From Boesenbergia rotunda (Eukaryota; Streptophyta; Magnoliopsida; Zingiberales; Zingiberaceae), in NCBI GenBank assembly GCA_024364735.1, contig JAGFNQ010005210.1, positions 1 through 64,000 of the forward strand: a DNA stretch of 64,000 nt, written 5' to 3'. A program made the translations under genes and the position numbers. This document shows positions 11,886 to 21,905 of the stretch, piece by piece. Position 1 is the stretch's first letter, and each line of letters begins with the position of its first letter. The notes below the pieces were generated by a model. The model was not told the origin of the DNA. It was given only the letters and a program-made list of their open reading frames with translations, and made no database searches.

Positions 11886-12320
11886 CTGGGTGAGTATTCG
11901 GTTAAAATCGAACCGAACCGAACCGAATAAATCGAAAATCGAAAATCGAATAAACCGATTTTTTTCAAAAAAACCGAACCGACCGAATTTCTCGATATAA
12001 ATCGAGAAAACCGAACCGAAAAAATTTCGGTTAATTCGATTTCGACCGAATTACCCGAAATTTAAATTTAATTTGAATTTTTAATTAAAATAACCAATTT
12101 ATTTAATTAATTATATTTTAAATACAAATAATTAAATAAATTTTTATTCGTTTATTCGGTTTAACCGAATTACAAAACTCAAAATCGAAACCGAACGATT
12201 TAACCGAAAAACCGAACCGAATTATAAAAATAACCGAAAACCGAATTAACCGAACGAATTTCAAAATTCGGTTAATTCGGTTCGGTTAATTCGGTTTAAC
12301 CGAATTTTTGCTCACCCCTA
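11886..12320. mobile_element. hAT-type MITE made of cggtt/aaccg repeats
   Basis: A 435-bp non-coding element flanked by the perfect 8-bp direct repeat ggcatgaa (11878-11885 and 12321-12328), the TSD length of the hAT superfamily. Its ends are inverted: ctgggtgagtattcggtt on the left and, in reverse complement, taggggtgagcaaaaattcggtt on the right. The interior is dense in accgaaccg and its complement, so most of it can fold on itself. There is no transposase ORF; mobilisation would need a hAT transposase in trans. Confidence 0.85.
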
Positions 12321-12328
12321 GGCATGAA

Positions 12329-13873
12329 TGCCGAGCGAGCACGAATGGAAGAATTAATACATGGTGGCAAAAGGTGATTCGCTTGCCTCAACGTCCCCGT
12401 CAACCCATCTCAAGGTCAACACGAAGGAGATAAATCACAAAGACTACTAACCCTGATGCTGTGAACGAATGGAAGAAATACATACTCCTATACATGGTTG
12501 CCCTTTTCTTCCCCTTTAAGGCATCCATCACTTTCGGAACAACCACATGAATCAGGATAAATTTTAAGCTTTGTTTATGGTTGGCAACCGAGAAGGCATA
12601 GTGCACTTGATGCATTAGATTTGTTCTCTTGCATGGAGTCTTCTGGTGTTGGAGATGACAAGGAGAAGGTATACGGCACTTGCAGATTTTGTATGGATTG
12701 ATTTGCAAATTTTAAGCCTGGTTGATAGTTTAATGATTCATGTTTCGTGTCCCTAGGATGTAATGGTACAGTGGTAATATGTCTTCTCAATTTCTTATGT
12801 ATTTAAGGATTGATTGATTATCAACTTGGATAAATTAATGGATGAATTTTTTTAATGACCAATCGACCTAAGAATACTATGCTGATAAATTGCCAACTAT
12901 GAGTGCATCTTGATTTATTTTGATGGTTGATAAAAAATTTTCATGAGATTTGACTAACCATTCGTTGACATAAGTAAAATATTCGGTGACAATTTAAAAA
13001 AATAATTGATATTTTACCGTCTATTTGTATATTGGGGCAAATTGTTTGCAAAAAAAATCGTAATATTGCTCTTGCTTCTCTTGTTGGTTGATATATAATT
13101 TCAATTACTTGTCTTCATTTGATCTCATTGCTATTCATCCTTCACCGCTTCTTAAAATTTATTTATGATAAAAAAATAATTAATAGAAATAAGAATATAA
13201 GAATCAATATTAACCTCATACAATACTAACTACTTTCAGAAAATTTGAGAAAACTAAAGGTATAATTATATCTCCGAATAAATAAAGTAATTAATAAATC
13301 GTTTACATTTAGTTTTGGCTTTGTACTCATAGATAAGTTATGTTATTTGTACTAAATTGCTAAAATTATAAATGAATTACCTTGATAAAACTATAAATGA
13401 ACTGCTTCGATTTGTAGAGTTTTTTAACTTTGCTATTTAAAACGGGCTGCGTAAGCCTTATTCTAAATTAGAAGAAGGATGAATGTAATATTTGAGATAT
13501 TGAGCTACTACTTTACCTACTAAAAGAGTTGCATGATTATTATAATTTGGAGTTTTGGTTATGTTCGTTGAGAGTTGCGTGATTATTTATCATCTATAGT
13601 CAACTTTACTTCTCTAAGAGTTGTCTGAGTACATGTAATATAACTAGTTGACTCTATGCATAAAAATGACACTTGAGTTTTTCAGTGTGTTTATAGACTT
13701 TGGCCAAATTGAGATAATTTTTTCCAGGAGATTTATATATGTATAAATGCATAATAGGATTCATCTGGTATTCGGTGGATTGCGAATTGTTCTCTCTCTA
13801 TTTGTGTAAAATACATATTCATACAAATTTGTTTTAGATAGATGGATTGTAGGTGATTTATCTATTTTATATA
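12329..13873. other. Intergenic, no recognised gene
   Basis: AT-rich sequence without supported coding regions. At about 12384-12460 a motif containing ggtcaacacgaaggagataaatca resembles 27812-27900, and more weakly 31013-31075, so a short dispersed repeat may be present. The nature of that repeat is unknown. Confidence 0.4.
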
Positions 13874-14865
13874 TGATGGATTTTTTCTTTTAGGTAGATT
13901 GTATGATATTGTTCATTTTGGGTCTCAATTCTCATGACTTTATTTTTGAGCTCTTCCTAAAAGATCATGCCAATGGAGATATTTTTTATTATTTTAAACT
14001 CATGATCTTTTCCATGCCTTGCCAATGTGAGACTTTAATTGTATCCCTAATAATCCTCCCCTCAAACGAAGGACCACCATTACTCTTATGGTTCGGCCTC
14101 CCTGCAAGCATCCGATTACTTTTGACCTGCTCTAGTCCTCCCCGTGAGTATCCTATCTCTCTTTGACCTACTCCAGGTCTTCGGACCTCCCCGTAAGCAT
14201 CCGACCTACTCGGGCCTCCCTGTGAGCATCCAGTCATTTTTGACCTGCTCCGGCCCTCTGGACCTCCTCACAAGCATCCAGTCTTCTCTGAGCCTCCGGG
14301 TCTCCCCGCGAGCATTTGTATCCTGTCACATTTGACTTGCGAGCATTTGTATCCGGTCACATTTGACCTGTTTCGGGCCTCCCCGTGGGCATTCAGTCAC
14401 TTTTGACCAGCTTCGGGTCTCTCTGCAAGCATTCAATTTGCTCTGAACTTTCGGGGCTCCCGTAAGTATCCTGTCACTCTTGGCCTACTCTGGACCTCCC
14501 CGTAAATATTCGGTCACTCTTGACCTGCTCCGAGCTTCCCACGAGTATCCAGTCATTTTTTACCAGCTTTAGGCCTCCAGGTCGCCTCGCGAGCATCAAT
14601 CTGCTTCGGGCCTCCCCAATTTCGTTCAAGACCCCCACATGTAACTTGATCTGGATTATGACTCTGATACCACTTGTTGAGACCCAAAGATTTATATATC
14701 TCCACAATGATATGTTATTGTTCACTTTGGACCTAAACTCTTATGATTTTATTTTTGGACTCTACCTAAAAATACTTATGCATTGGAGATATTTTTTATC
14801 ATTTTAAATTCGTGATTTTTTTTTTTTATGTCTTATCAACGTAGGACTTTAATTGTATCCTAGTA
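13874..14865 (-). mobile_element. TRIM-like non-autonomous LTR retrotransposon (copy 1)
   Basis: Two similar terminal repeats (about 13874-14052 and 14675-14865) surround about 610 bp without coding capacity. Just inside the right repeat, actctgatacca (14661-14672) is the complement of a tRNA-iMet primer-binding site; just inside the left repeat, atcctcccctc is the complement of a polypurine tract. The element therefore reads on the minus strand. Right repeat start: tgttgagacc. The interior is a degenerate array of words such as ggcctccccgtaagcatc and tttgacctgctc. The left repeat's outer 30-40 bp are badly decayed and no TSD was found, so the left boundary is approximate. It shares its layout and LTR words with the element at 54928-57863. 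Confidence 0.7.
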
Positions 14866-16332
14866 ATTGATAAATTAAATAAAGAATATTAGTAAGAGAA
14901 ATAAAGAGAAAGCACGAGAAAATGATGAAATCATTTCAGAGATAATATTAAGAGAAATTGTAGTAAGAGATTAAGTGTAGAAAATTATAACTTTCACTAT
15001 ATGCGGTTCGTTGTATTCTTTTGAGATGCGTCATTTTATATCATGTATTTCTTTCTGATATCCACTTTTATTTTATTCTCACTTTTAGAGTTTTTATCTC
15101 CAAGAAAAATTGCTGAGATTCGTGCTTAACATAGTGAAATTATTTCAGAAGTATGCATACAGTCAGTTTGTTAACTTTTATATATAATTCCTTAACATAG
15201 CGAACCTAACATCGTGGTAAGTCTAATTCATACGAGGTGTGATCGAATTTTTAAATTTGTAAAGATTTGATAAAATTTATCACATATTTATTATAAGATA
15301 TAGGACGATACAAGTTTCTAGAATTCTCCTAATTTAAAATATATCAAACTTTTGAATGGTGTAAACTTGTCCTATCTCATCGGTCAGTTTTGTTTAAAAT
15401 TGACTGATGAATTTAAAAAATCCTGAATCATTTCAAATTAAAATTAATATATTTATGAAAATTATCATATTATATCAATACCATCATATCTAAATTTGAT
15501 GGCGTAAATTGAAAATAGTAAAAAAAATTTGAACGGATTCAAAAGAAAAAAAATAAATATTCAAAAAAAAAGGAGGGATATAATGGAAAATTGCTATGTG
15601 ATTTTGAAATTAAGAAACTTGGATACTTAAAATGGTTATATTTTTTTTGGTGATTCAAATATTCGACTTTTATACTCCGACTAATCACAGAAGTGACTGA
15701 TTCAATTTTATAAAAAGTTTCCATGGTCACTTGAGAAAATCGAAAAACACAGATAGATTATGATGGATTTTTCAATGTCATAAGTAACTCATCAAGTATA
15801 AATACCCTAAGTGAAATTCAAATTCTCATCAACTAAAAAGTTCATTCCATTGTTTATCATTGAACCAGGGTATGAAACGGGTAATATTGTAACAAAGGGC
15901 TATTACGCTCCTGCCACTCAGAGTCCATCACTAAGTCATGTAAAGAAAAATAAATCATGAGATTGACTTATAGCGACTAAAAAATGAGAAGGATTTTTTT
16001 CCAAAGGCACCCACCGAAAATACTATAATAAATCTAGCACATAAATCGTATTCACATTGTTCAATAAAATATTGAGAAATCTTAATTTAATCAAGACAAT
16101 CAAGAGGATTAATCTTAATATTAAAAAAATCAAGATAATTATGAACTTAGATCAGGCCTGAAGAGGATTAAAGAGAATAAATATGAGATTAAGAATAATC
16201 TCTTTTCTTTAAAAATTAACATATAGTGCTTTTTTGTTTTGTTGACAAAATCAAAATACCAAGAGATTATTTCAGGTGAATTAAACCCGGGAGGAATTTA
16301 TTTTCCTTATTTTTTCTATAACCAGCCATTTT
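14866..16332. other. AT-rich intergenic sequence downstream of nitrite reductase
   Basis: No gene or transposon boundary recognised. The part next to 16333 would include the 3' untranslated region and polyadenylation signals of the nitrite reductase gene, which I could not place precisely. Confidence 0.4.
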
Positions 16333-18498
16333 TTATAGTAGGTGATAGAATCGCTGTAAATGACCCAATTCTCCCACCGGCAAGTAGATGTCGACGCCTT
16401 CGCACGCTTTGCCCTCTTTGTTTCCTCCAAGCTCTTCTTCTTCGTCGTCTTCCTCTCCAACTCGACGCACCGCCCCAAATTTCTCAACGAGAATGTCAAC
16501 CACAACCGGCGCCAAGTCCTTGCAGGGCACCGCCTTCTTGTACAGCTCCCCGAGGTGTGAATCGCTCCCAATTCTCCCACCCAAGTAGATGTCGACGCCT
16601 TCGCACGCTTTGCCCTCTTTGTCCCTCGCCATGCACCCCATGAATCCGATGTCAGCCACCTGCACCTGCCCGCAGCTGTTGGGGCACCCCGTCCAGTGCA
16701 TCCTCACTGGCCTCTGCAACGCCACCCGCTTCTCCACCTCCTCTGTCACCTTCAGTGCTCGTGCCTTCGTCTCGATGATGGCCTGCCCGCAGAACTGGTT
16801 CCCCGTGCACGCCACCAGGTCTCGCATCAGCAGTGATGGTTGCGGGGAGAACCTCTCCTTCAGGAGCGGTTCCGAGAGTAGCGCATCCAGTCGCGAGTTC
16901 TTGACGTTGGGGATGATGATGTTCTGCTCCACGGTGAGTCGGAGCTCGCCGGAGCCATACTCGTCGGCGAGGCGGGCGAGCTCGAGCATCTCGTGGGCCT
17001 GGAGCCGCCCCACTGGCACATGTAGGCCGACGAATGAGAGACCAACTTGCTTCTGGTGGTGCACACCGAGTAAGCTCCTTCTTTCCCATGGCTTTCGCAC
17101 CAATTCCTCTTCGACTGCTCTGTCCAACTTCTTCTCTGGCATCCTTTTCTCCACCTCTGATCTGAATACTTCCATGCCCTATTAGACCAGAGCAATTAGC
17201 ATCACTCCGAAAACCATTCTCTTGCATAAATTCTATCCTTCAAAGAAAGGATGAGCGAGGAAACTAACGAGTTCATCGATGAGCCACATCATTCGGGTCT
17301 TCTGTCGGTTGCCTCTGCTACCGAGGTCGCGGTAAGCCTCGAGCACGGCTTTGCACAGTGGGACGACATCGTCGGAGGCGACCCAAGCATCAAGAGGGAT
17401 GGCCTCGGCGCATCTCTTAGGGCTAAAGAATCCACCAACAAGGAGATTGAAGCCGAGTTTTCCATCCTTGATGGCGGGCATGTAGGCGAGGTCATTGATG
17501 TGAGGATGCTCATAGAGGTCATGAGAGCCCACGACGCACACATTCCATTTCCTTGGCCTATTTGCAAATGCATCGACCGGAGATGATCAATCAGCAAAAA
17601 TTAAGTAGCCATTAAGAGAAGAAAAAGCGGAGGTTACAGGTTGGTGAAGGCGGGGTTGCCCCGGGAGTTGTCGGTGACGAGTTCAGTGAGAAGCTGGGTG
17701 TAGGGGCGGGTGTCAACGATCTCCTGAGGATCGATGCCAGCGAGGGGGTTGCCGACGGGATTGCGGACGTTGTCCATGCCGCTTTGGAGGCTGGTGAGGC
17801 CGACAGCGGCGAGGCCTTGCAGAATGGCGGGCACGTCGGGGAGGACGACGCCGCGGATCTGCCAATTCTGGCGGGTTGTGATGTCGACGCATCCCTGCTC
17901 GCCGTAGTTGGCCACGACGCTGGCCAGGTACCGCGTCTGCTCGCTGGTCGTCACGCCGTTGGGCAACTTCAGCCGCATCATGAATCGCCCATCTGCACAT
18001 TAATATCAATTGATCTATATCGAGAATCAATGAATATGAACTTATAAATTGAAGGAACTACGGATTTCACTTGTGCCAGGAAAGTGAAAATGAACACTGA
18101 CATTGATGCTTGCGGCGGTGGAAGAGGCCGAGCCACTTGAGGCGGACGTCGATGTCGTCCTTGGAAAGCTTGGAGGCGTCGATCTCCTGCATGCTCTTCG
18201 CCGACAGTTCCAGAATCCCGTCCTCCATCACCAGACTCATCGGCTCCTTCTCCAACTTCACCTTCTCCTGCGGGTTTATACCGGTCCGGTACTTCTCCTT
18301 CAGCACCCAGTACCCTCCTTCCCGCCGCTCTACCCGCGGCTCCATTCTCTCCTCACCAACCGCCTCCTCGGCCGCCGAGGCCTCTGACATCGTCGTCGCG
18401 GCCGTTGGGGGGAGGTTTACCCAGCGCCGCCGCCAGGAGATGCGCCGCTGGGGGGGAGCCTGAAGAAGGAGCTGCTGAAGGGTCGACGAGGAGGCCAT
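16333..18498 (-). CDS. NIR: Ferredoxin-nitrite reductase, chloroplastic (four exons)
   Basis: Reduces nitrite to ammonium with six electrons from ferredoxin in the plastid stroma, after nitrate reductase. Exons on the minus strand: 18498-18102, 17992-17638, 17557-17269, 17178-16333. All introns are GT-AG, phases fit (397, 355, 289 and 846 nt), and the product is 628 residues. The start ATG is followed by a Ser/Arg-rich transit-peptide-like N-terminus (about 45 residues). Duplicated ferredoxin-like and siroheme/4Fe-4S domains follow, with GRFMMRLKLPNG at the exon 1/2 joint. The cluster cysteines are present as C-X5-C and C-X3-C (about residues 471, 477, 512, 516), with the 35-residue gap known for plant NiR. 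Oddity: after the usual acidic C-terminus the frame runs on about 29 residues through a duplicated piece of exon 4, making it longer than typical NiR (about 585-600). Otherwise it looks intact. Nitrate induction is known for the family but not shown here. Confidence 0.93.
16348..16422 (-). repeat. Duplicated exon segment at the 3' end of nitrite reductase
   Basis: 16348-16422 repeats 16558-16622, about 200 bp away in the same orientation, with near identity apart from a gtaaatga insertion and two extra bases. The original copy encodes KEGKACEGVDIYLGG in the siroheme domain. The downstream copy re-encodes NKEGKACEGVDIYL, then leaves frame (PVGELGHLQ...) and stops at 16333. It appears to have replaced the ancestral stop codon. 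Confidence 0.85.
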
Positions 18499-18555
18499 CG
18501 GGAAATCTGCTTTGCGGGTGCGGGGAGCGGTGGTTTGTGGCGACGGAGAAGGGCG

Positions 18556-18563
18556 TGTTATAG
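18556..18563 (-). promoter_or_regulatory. Possible TATA element of nitrite reductase
   Basis: On the minus strand the region reads catctataacacgcc, about 58 bp before the ATG, which would leave a leader of roughly 25-30 nt. A weak match with no other support; an AT-rich stretch near 18655-18675 is an alternative. Confidence 0.35.
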
Positions 18564-19524
18564 ATGTGGTGGAGAGGGAGACGGCGCTTGAGAGAAATGG
18601 AGGGGAAGGGCGCTGCAGGGAGATGGCCTTTGGGCGCTGCAGAGGGTCAAGATAATTTTTTATTTTTTTGTATTAATGATCTGTTTAGTGAATGGTTCGG
18701 ATGGATGTAAGGAAAGGAATTAATGGTGGAAAAAAATCCTTAACGAGAAAAGAAAAACCGAGAGAGAGAATACTCCCGCGGACAGCCCACAGGAAGGGAG
18801 ACGGAAAAAAAACAACGATTTGCAGCTCGCTGCCGCGCGCGGCGGTCGTCGCACAAGATTGCAACACTGCGGGCCGCCATCAGTGCGGGCCGTATGGATG
18901 ATAATTTCATTCGAATTAATTCGATGAAAAATCGAGCATTCAATTCAAACAGAATAGTATATGAAAAATATTCATAGACTCCATTATATTAATTAAATAT
19001 TTGAATATGTATATTTTTTAATATATATATCGAGACAAATGTAATAAAATCCTACTCATTTCTTATCCGATATCTTATATCATTTTTTATTGAGAAAGAA
19101 AATTTTAAACTTTTTTCTCTTAGAAAAATTTTAATTTATCTCCTTATTCAGTCATCAATATGTATCTCATTTTTTTCATAAGAAATCAAAATGTAAGACA
19201 AGACGAGGAAGAGAAGATAAATGCTTGAAATAATTTTTTTAAATAAAAATAATAGATAATAATAGGATGATAAATAAGATATGGATATCCGATTCTTCAG
19301 TAGGTATGAAAATGAATATGAAAGTTATAAGAAAATCTTATCCAAATACTAGCCATTATCATTCCTATTAGGTCTTGCAAGTAAGGCTGCCCTGCGCGAT
19401 ATGGTATCGTATTGTCGCCTGTGGCCTCAGAGTCTCATCCACGTAGAACTATTGTTGAGAATAGAGATGGCAAAGTGTGGGATTTTGTATTTTTATCTCT
19501 ATATTAATTGAGGATCGATTCATA
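18564..19524. other. Upstream region of nitrite reductase and intergenic sequence
   Basis: The first part is the presumed promoter. The rest is AT-rich with no recognised gene; short ORFs around 18690-18940 look fortuitous. No confident nitrate-response element was identified by eye. Confidence 0.4.
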
Positions 19525-19630
19525 TTTATATTCAATCTCTTTTCTTTTTCCACTCTCTCAACATTTTTTCTTTTTCCTCTACTCTCTCCTCACTTCTCTC
19601 TTATGCATGCATGCATAACTTAAATGTCAC

Positions 19631-20388
19631 TAATGAGATTGAGTACTCCGTAGTTGATACGTAGACTAAAAAAATTATGTGATAAAATATAGCGAGTCTG
19701 AACGACTCTCTTTCCGGAGCTCCCAAGACCCTCTCAGAAAGAGGATCCCCCGAGACCCCCCGCGGGTAGACACGCCCCGGAGATCAAATCAGAGGACTCA
19801 CTCTCGAGATTACCTCGGAAAGTCAGATGCCCGAGACTACCTCGGGAAGGCAAAATGCCCGGGACCCCCAGCCAGAAGACCCCGAGATCACCTCAGGGTA
19901 GCGGAGCCCAAGAAGCACTCGGCCTCAAGTAACGACCCCCTATCTGCGGATCCATGGATAATGATCACTAATAACTACGGGATGATGATGACTCGTAATC
20001 CACGGTCATTAGCGCCTTCATCCTTATAACGACCTAGATTTAATGACTGCAATTGCTGTTACGAGGGTCATCCAGTAATCGAAGATGGGGGGATGTGGCG
20101 AGATCGTGGAGACATGAATGACCGTCGCCTCAGGTATAAAAGGTACTCCAACCCCTCCGGTAAAGGGGTTACGCTCTCTCTACCTCACGCATACCTTTTT
20201 TTACTTTCTCTTCATCTCCTGGATGGAGACACTGACTTGAGTGTTGGAGTGGGCTCGCCGGACAACCTCCGGCGTGTTCCCCTAACGCTCGTGTTAATCT
20301 CACAGGATGTGAGCTCTTCCTCTAGCGTCAGCGTCCGCGTGAGCTGAACCCTGGTGACTAGCCGTCGACATCGATTCCTTCCGGAACA
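19631..20388 (+). repeat. 5' LTR of the pol-less element
   Basis: It starts taatgag (TG mutated to TA; the 3' LTR has tgatgg) and ends ttccggaaca. TATA box tataaaag at 20135-20142. The interior carries G/A-rich words such as cccgagacc and cctcggg. Confidence 0.9.
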
Positions 20389-20437
20389 AGTTTGACACCG
20401 TCTATGGGAAACCAGTAAAGCACCAGAAGGAGCACCG

Positions 20438-20686
20438 ATGGCAAAGCCGGCGAGACAATCCATCGTCCTGACAAAGGAGGAACTAGATCGCTCGGTGGCC
20501 AACGCCATCAAAGAGGTGCTCCAACAGCAACAAGTCGCTTCACAGCAAGGAGCTTCTGAGCAAGAGGAGATCCCAGTGATCCCCGGAGGTCCTCCTAGAG
20601 GGGTCCTACCAGAGGTCCTACTGAGGTCCTACAAAGCCCTACAAATTGATCACGCCAACCATCTCCGCCCCTATCACACTCGGTGA
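20438..20686 (+). CDS. Short gag-like ORF N-terminus
   Basis: 82 codons from ATG, about 50 bp after the 5' LTR. It has a Lys/Glu-rich N-terminal part and a QQQQVASQQ run. Position and composition suit the first exon or N-terminus of a gypsy gag, but the frame closes at 20684-20686 before any recognised capsid domain or zinc knuckle. It is probably a truncated gag remnant; no domain is recognisable from the sequence alone. Confidence 0.45.
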   Translation: MAKPARQSIVLTKEELDRSVANAIKEVLQQQQVASQQGASEQEEIPVIPGGPPRGVLPEVLLRSYKALQIDHANHLRPYHTR

Positions 20687-20820
20687 GGTGTTGAGTTGTT
20701 TTCTTACCTTCTGTATTCTTTGTTTGCATTGTCTTGCAGTTTAATAAATAAAAAGAGTAAACGAAATATTACTCGAAGAGCGCTGAGTCCTTACCTGAGT
20801 AAAATCCATCTACCTCCGCG

Positions 20821-21545
20821 GTGAGTAGGCTTGGCCTCGGTGCTGCACATGCCTGGTCAAGAGCTGTAAAACCCTACTACCTCCGTGGTGAGTAGGCTTG
20901 GTCTCGGTGCTTCACATGCCCGGCCAAGAGCTATAAAATCCTACTACCTCCGCGGTGAGTAGGCTAGGCCTCGGTGATGCACATGCCCGGCCAAGAGCTG
21001 TAAAACCTTACTGCTTCCGAAGTGAGTAGGCTTGGCCTCGGTGCTGCGCATGCCTGGCCAAGAGCTGTAAAACCCTATTGCTTCCGTGGTGAGTAGGCTT
21101 AGCCTCAGTGCTGCACATATCCGGCCAAGAGCTGTAAAACCCTATTGCCTCCAAGAACATGCCCGGCCAAGAGCTGTAAAACTCTACTACCTCCGCGGTG
21201 AGTAGGCTTGGCCTCGATGTTGCACATGTCCGGCCAAGAGCTGTAAAACCCTATTACCTCTGCGGTGAGTAGGCTTGGCCTCGATGCTGCACATGCTCGG
21301 CCAAGAGCTGTAAAACCCTACTGCCTCCGCGGTGAGTAGGCTTGGCCTCGGTGCTGCACATGCCCAGCCAAGAGCTGTAAAACTCTACTGCCTCCGCGGT
21401 TAGTAGGCTTGGCCTCGGTGCTGCACATGCCCCGCCAAGAGCTGTAAAACCCTACTGGCTCCGCGGCGAGTAGGCTTGGCCTCGGTGTTGCATATGTCCG
21501 GCCAAGAGTTGTAAAACTCTACTACCTTCGCGGTGAGTAGGCCTG
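20821..21545 (+). repeat. 67-bp tandem repeat array inside the pol-less element
   Basis: About eleven head-to-tail units of roughly 67 bp, each with gtgagtaggcttggcctcgg, then tgctgcacatgcccggcc and aagagctgtaaaaccctac. Unit starts fall near 20821, 20888, 20955, 21021, 21089, 21198, 21265, 21332, 21399, 21467 and 21533, with one shortened unit at about 21147. It lies between the gag-like ORF and the 3' end of the antisense gene. Confidence 0.9.
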
Positions 21546-21905
21546 GTCCTCGGGATGTTTGTCAGTCATCTTGCCCCTCTAGCCGAGCGAGAACACTTGT
21601 TCTTCAAGCGTGTTTGTTTGCCACCTCGCTCCTTAGGTCAGGGAGGAACCTTTGTTCCTCACTTGGAACTGAGCAGAGTGCTGGTCCGTTAACCTTCTGG
21701 CTCCTTGGGTCAGAGACAAACATTTTATGAATAGCAAACAGGGCCGGAAGTTACTCAAGACGCAGGAAGCCAAGAGATGCTTTCATTCACATTTAAACTG
21801 ATTACATATCTGGTCTACCAGGAAAAAGGAAAAACTAGAAAAGATGGAGAAAGCACAGCAAACGAGGAGCAAAAAAGGAGGCAAGACCCAGGTTGGGGAA
21901 GAGCT

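Noticed and set aside
16589..17185. Plus-strand 198-codon ORF over nitrite reductase exon 4
   Set aside because: It is antisense to a conserved coding exon with clear NiR motifs; its composition mirrors that exon.
20821..21545. CRISPR-like array
   Set aside because: The units are contiguous 67-bp tandem repeats without unique spacers, inside a plant retroelement.
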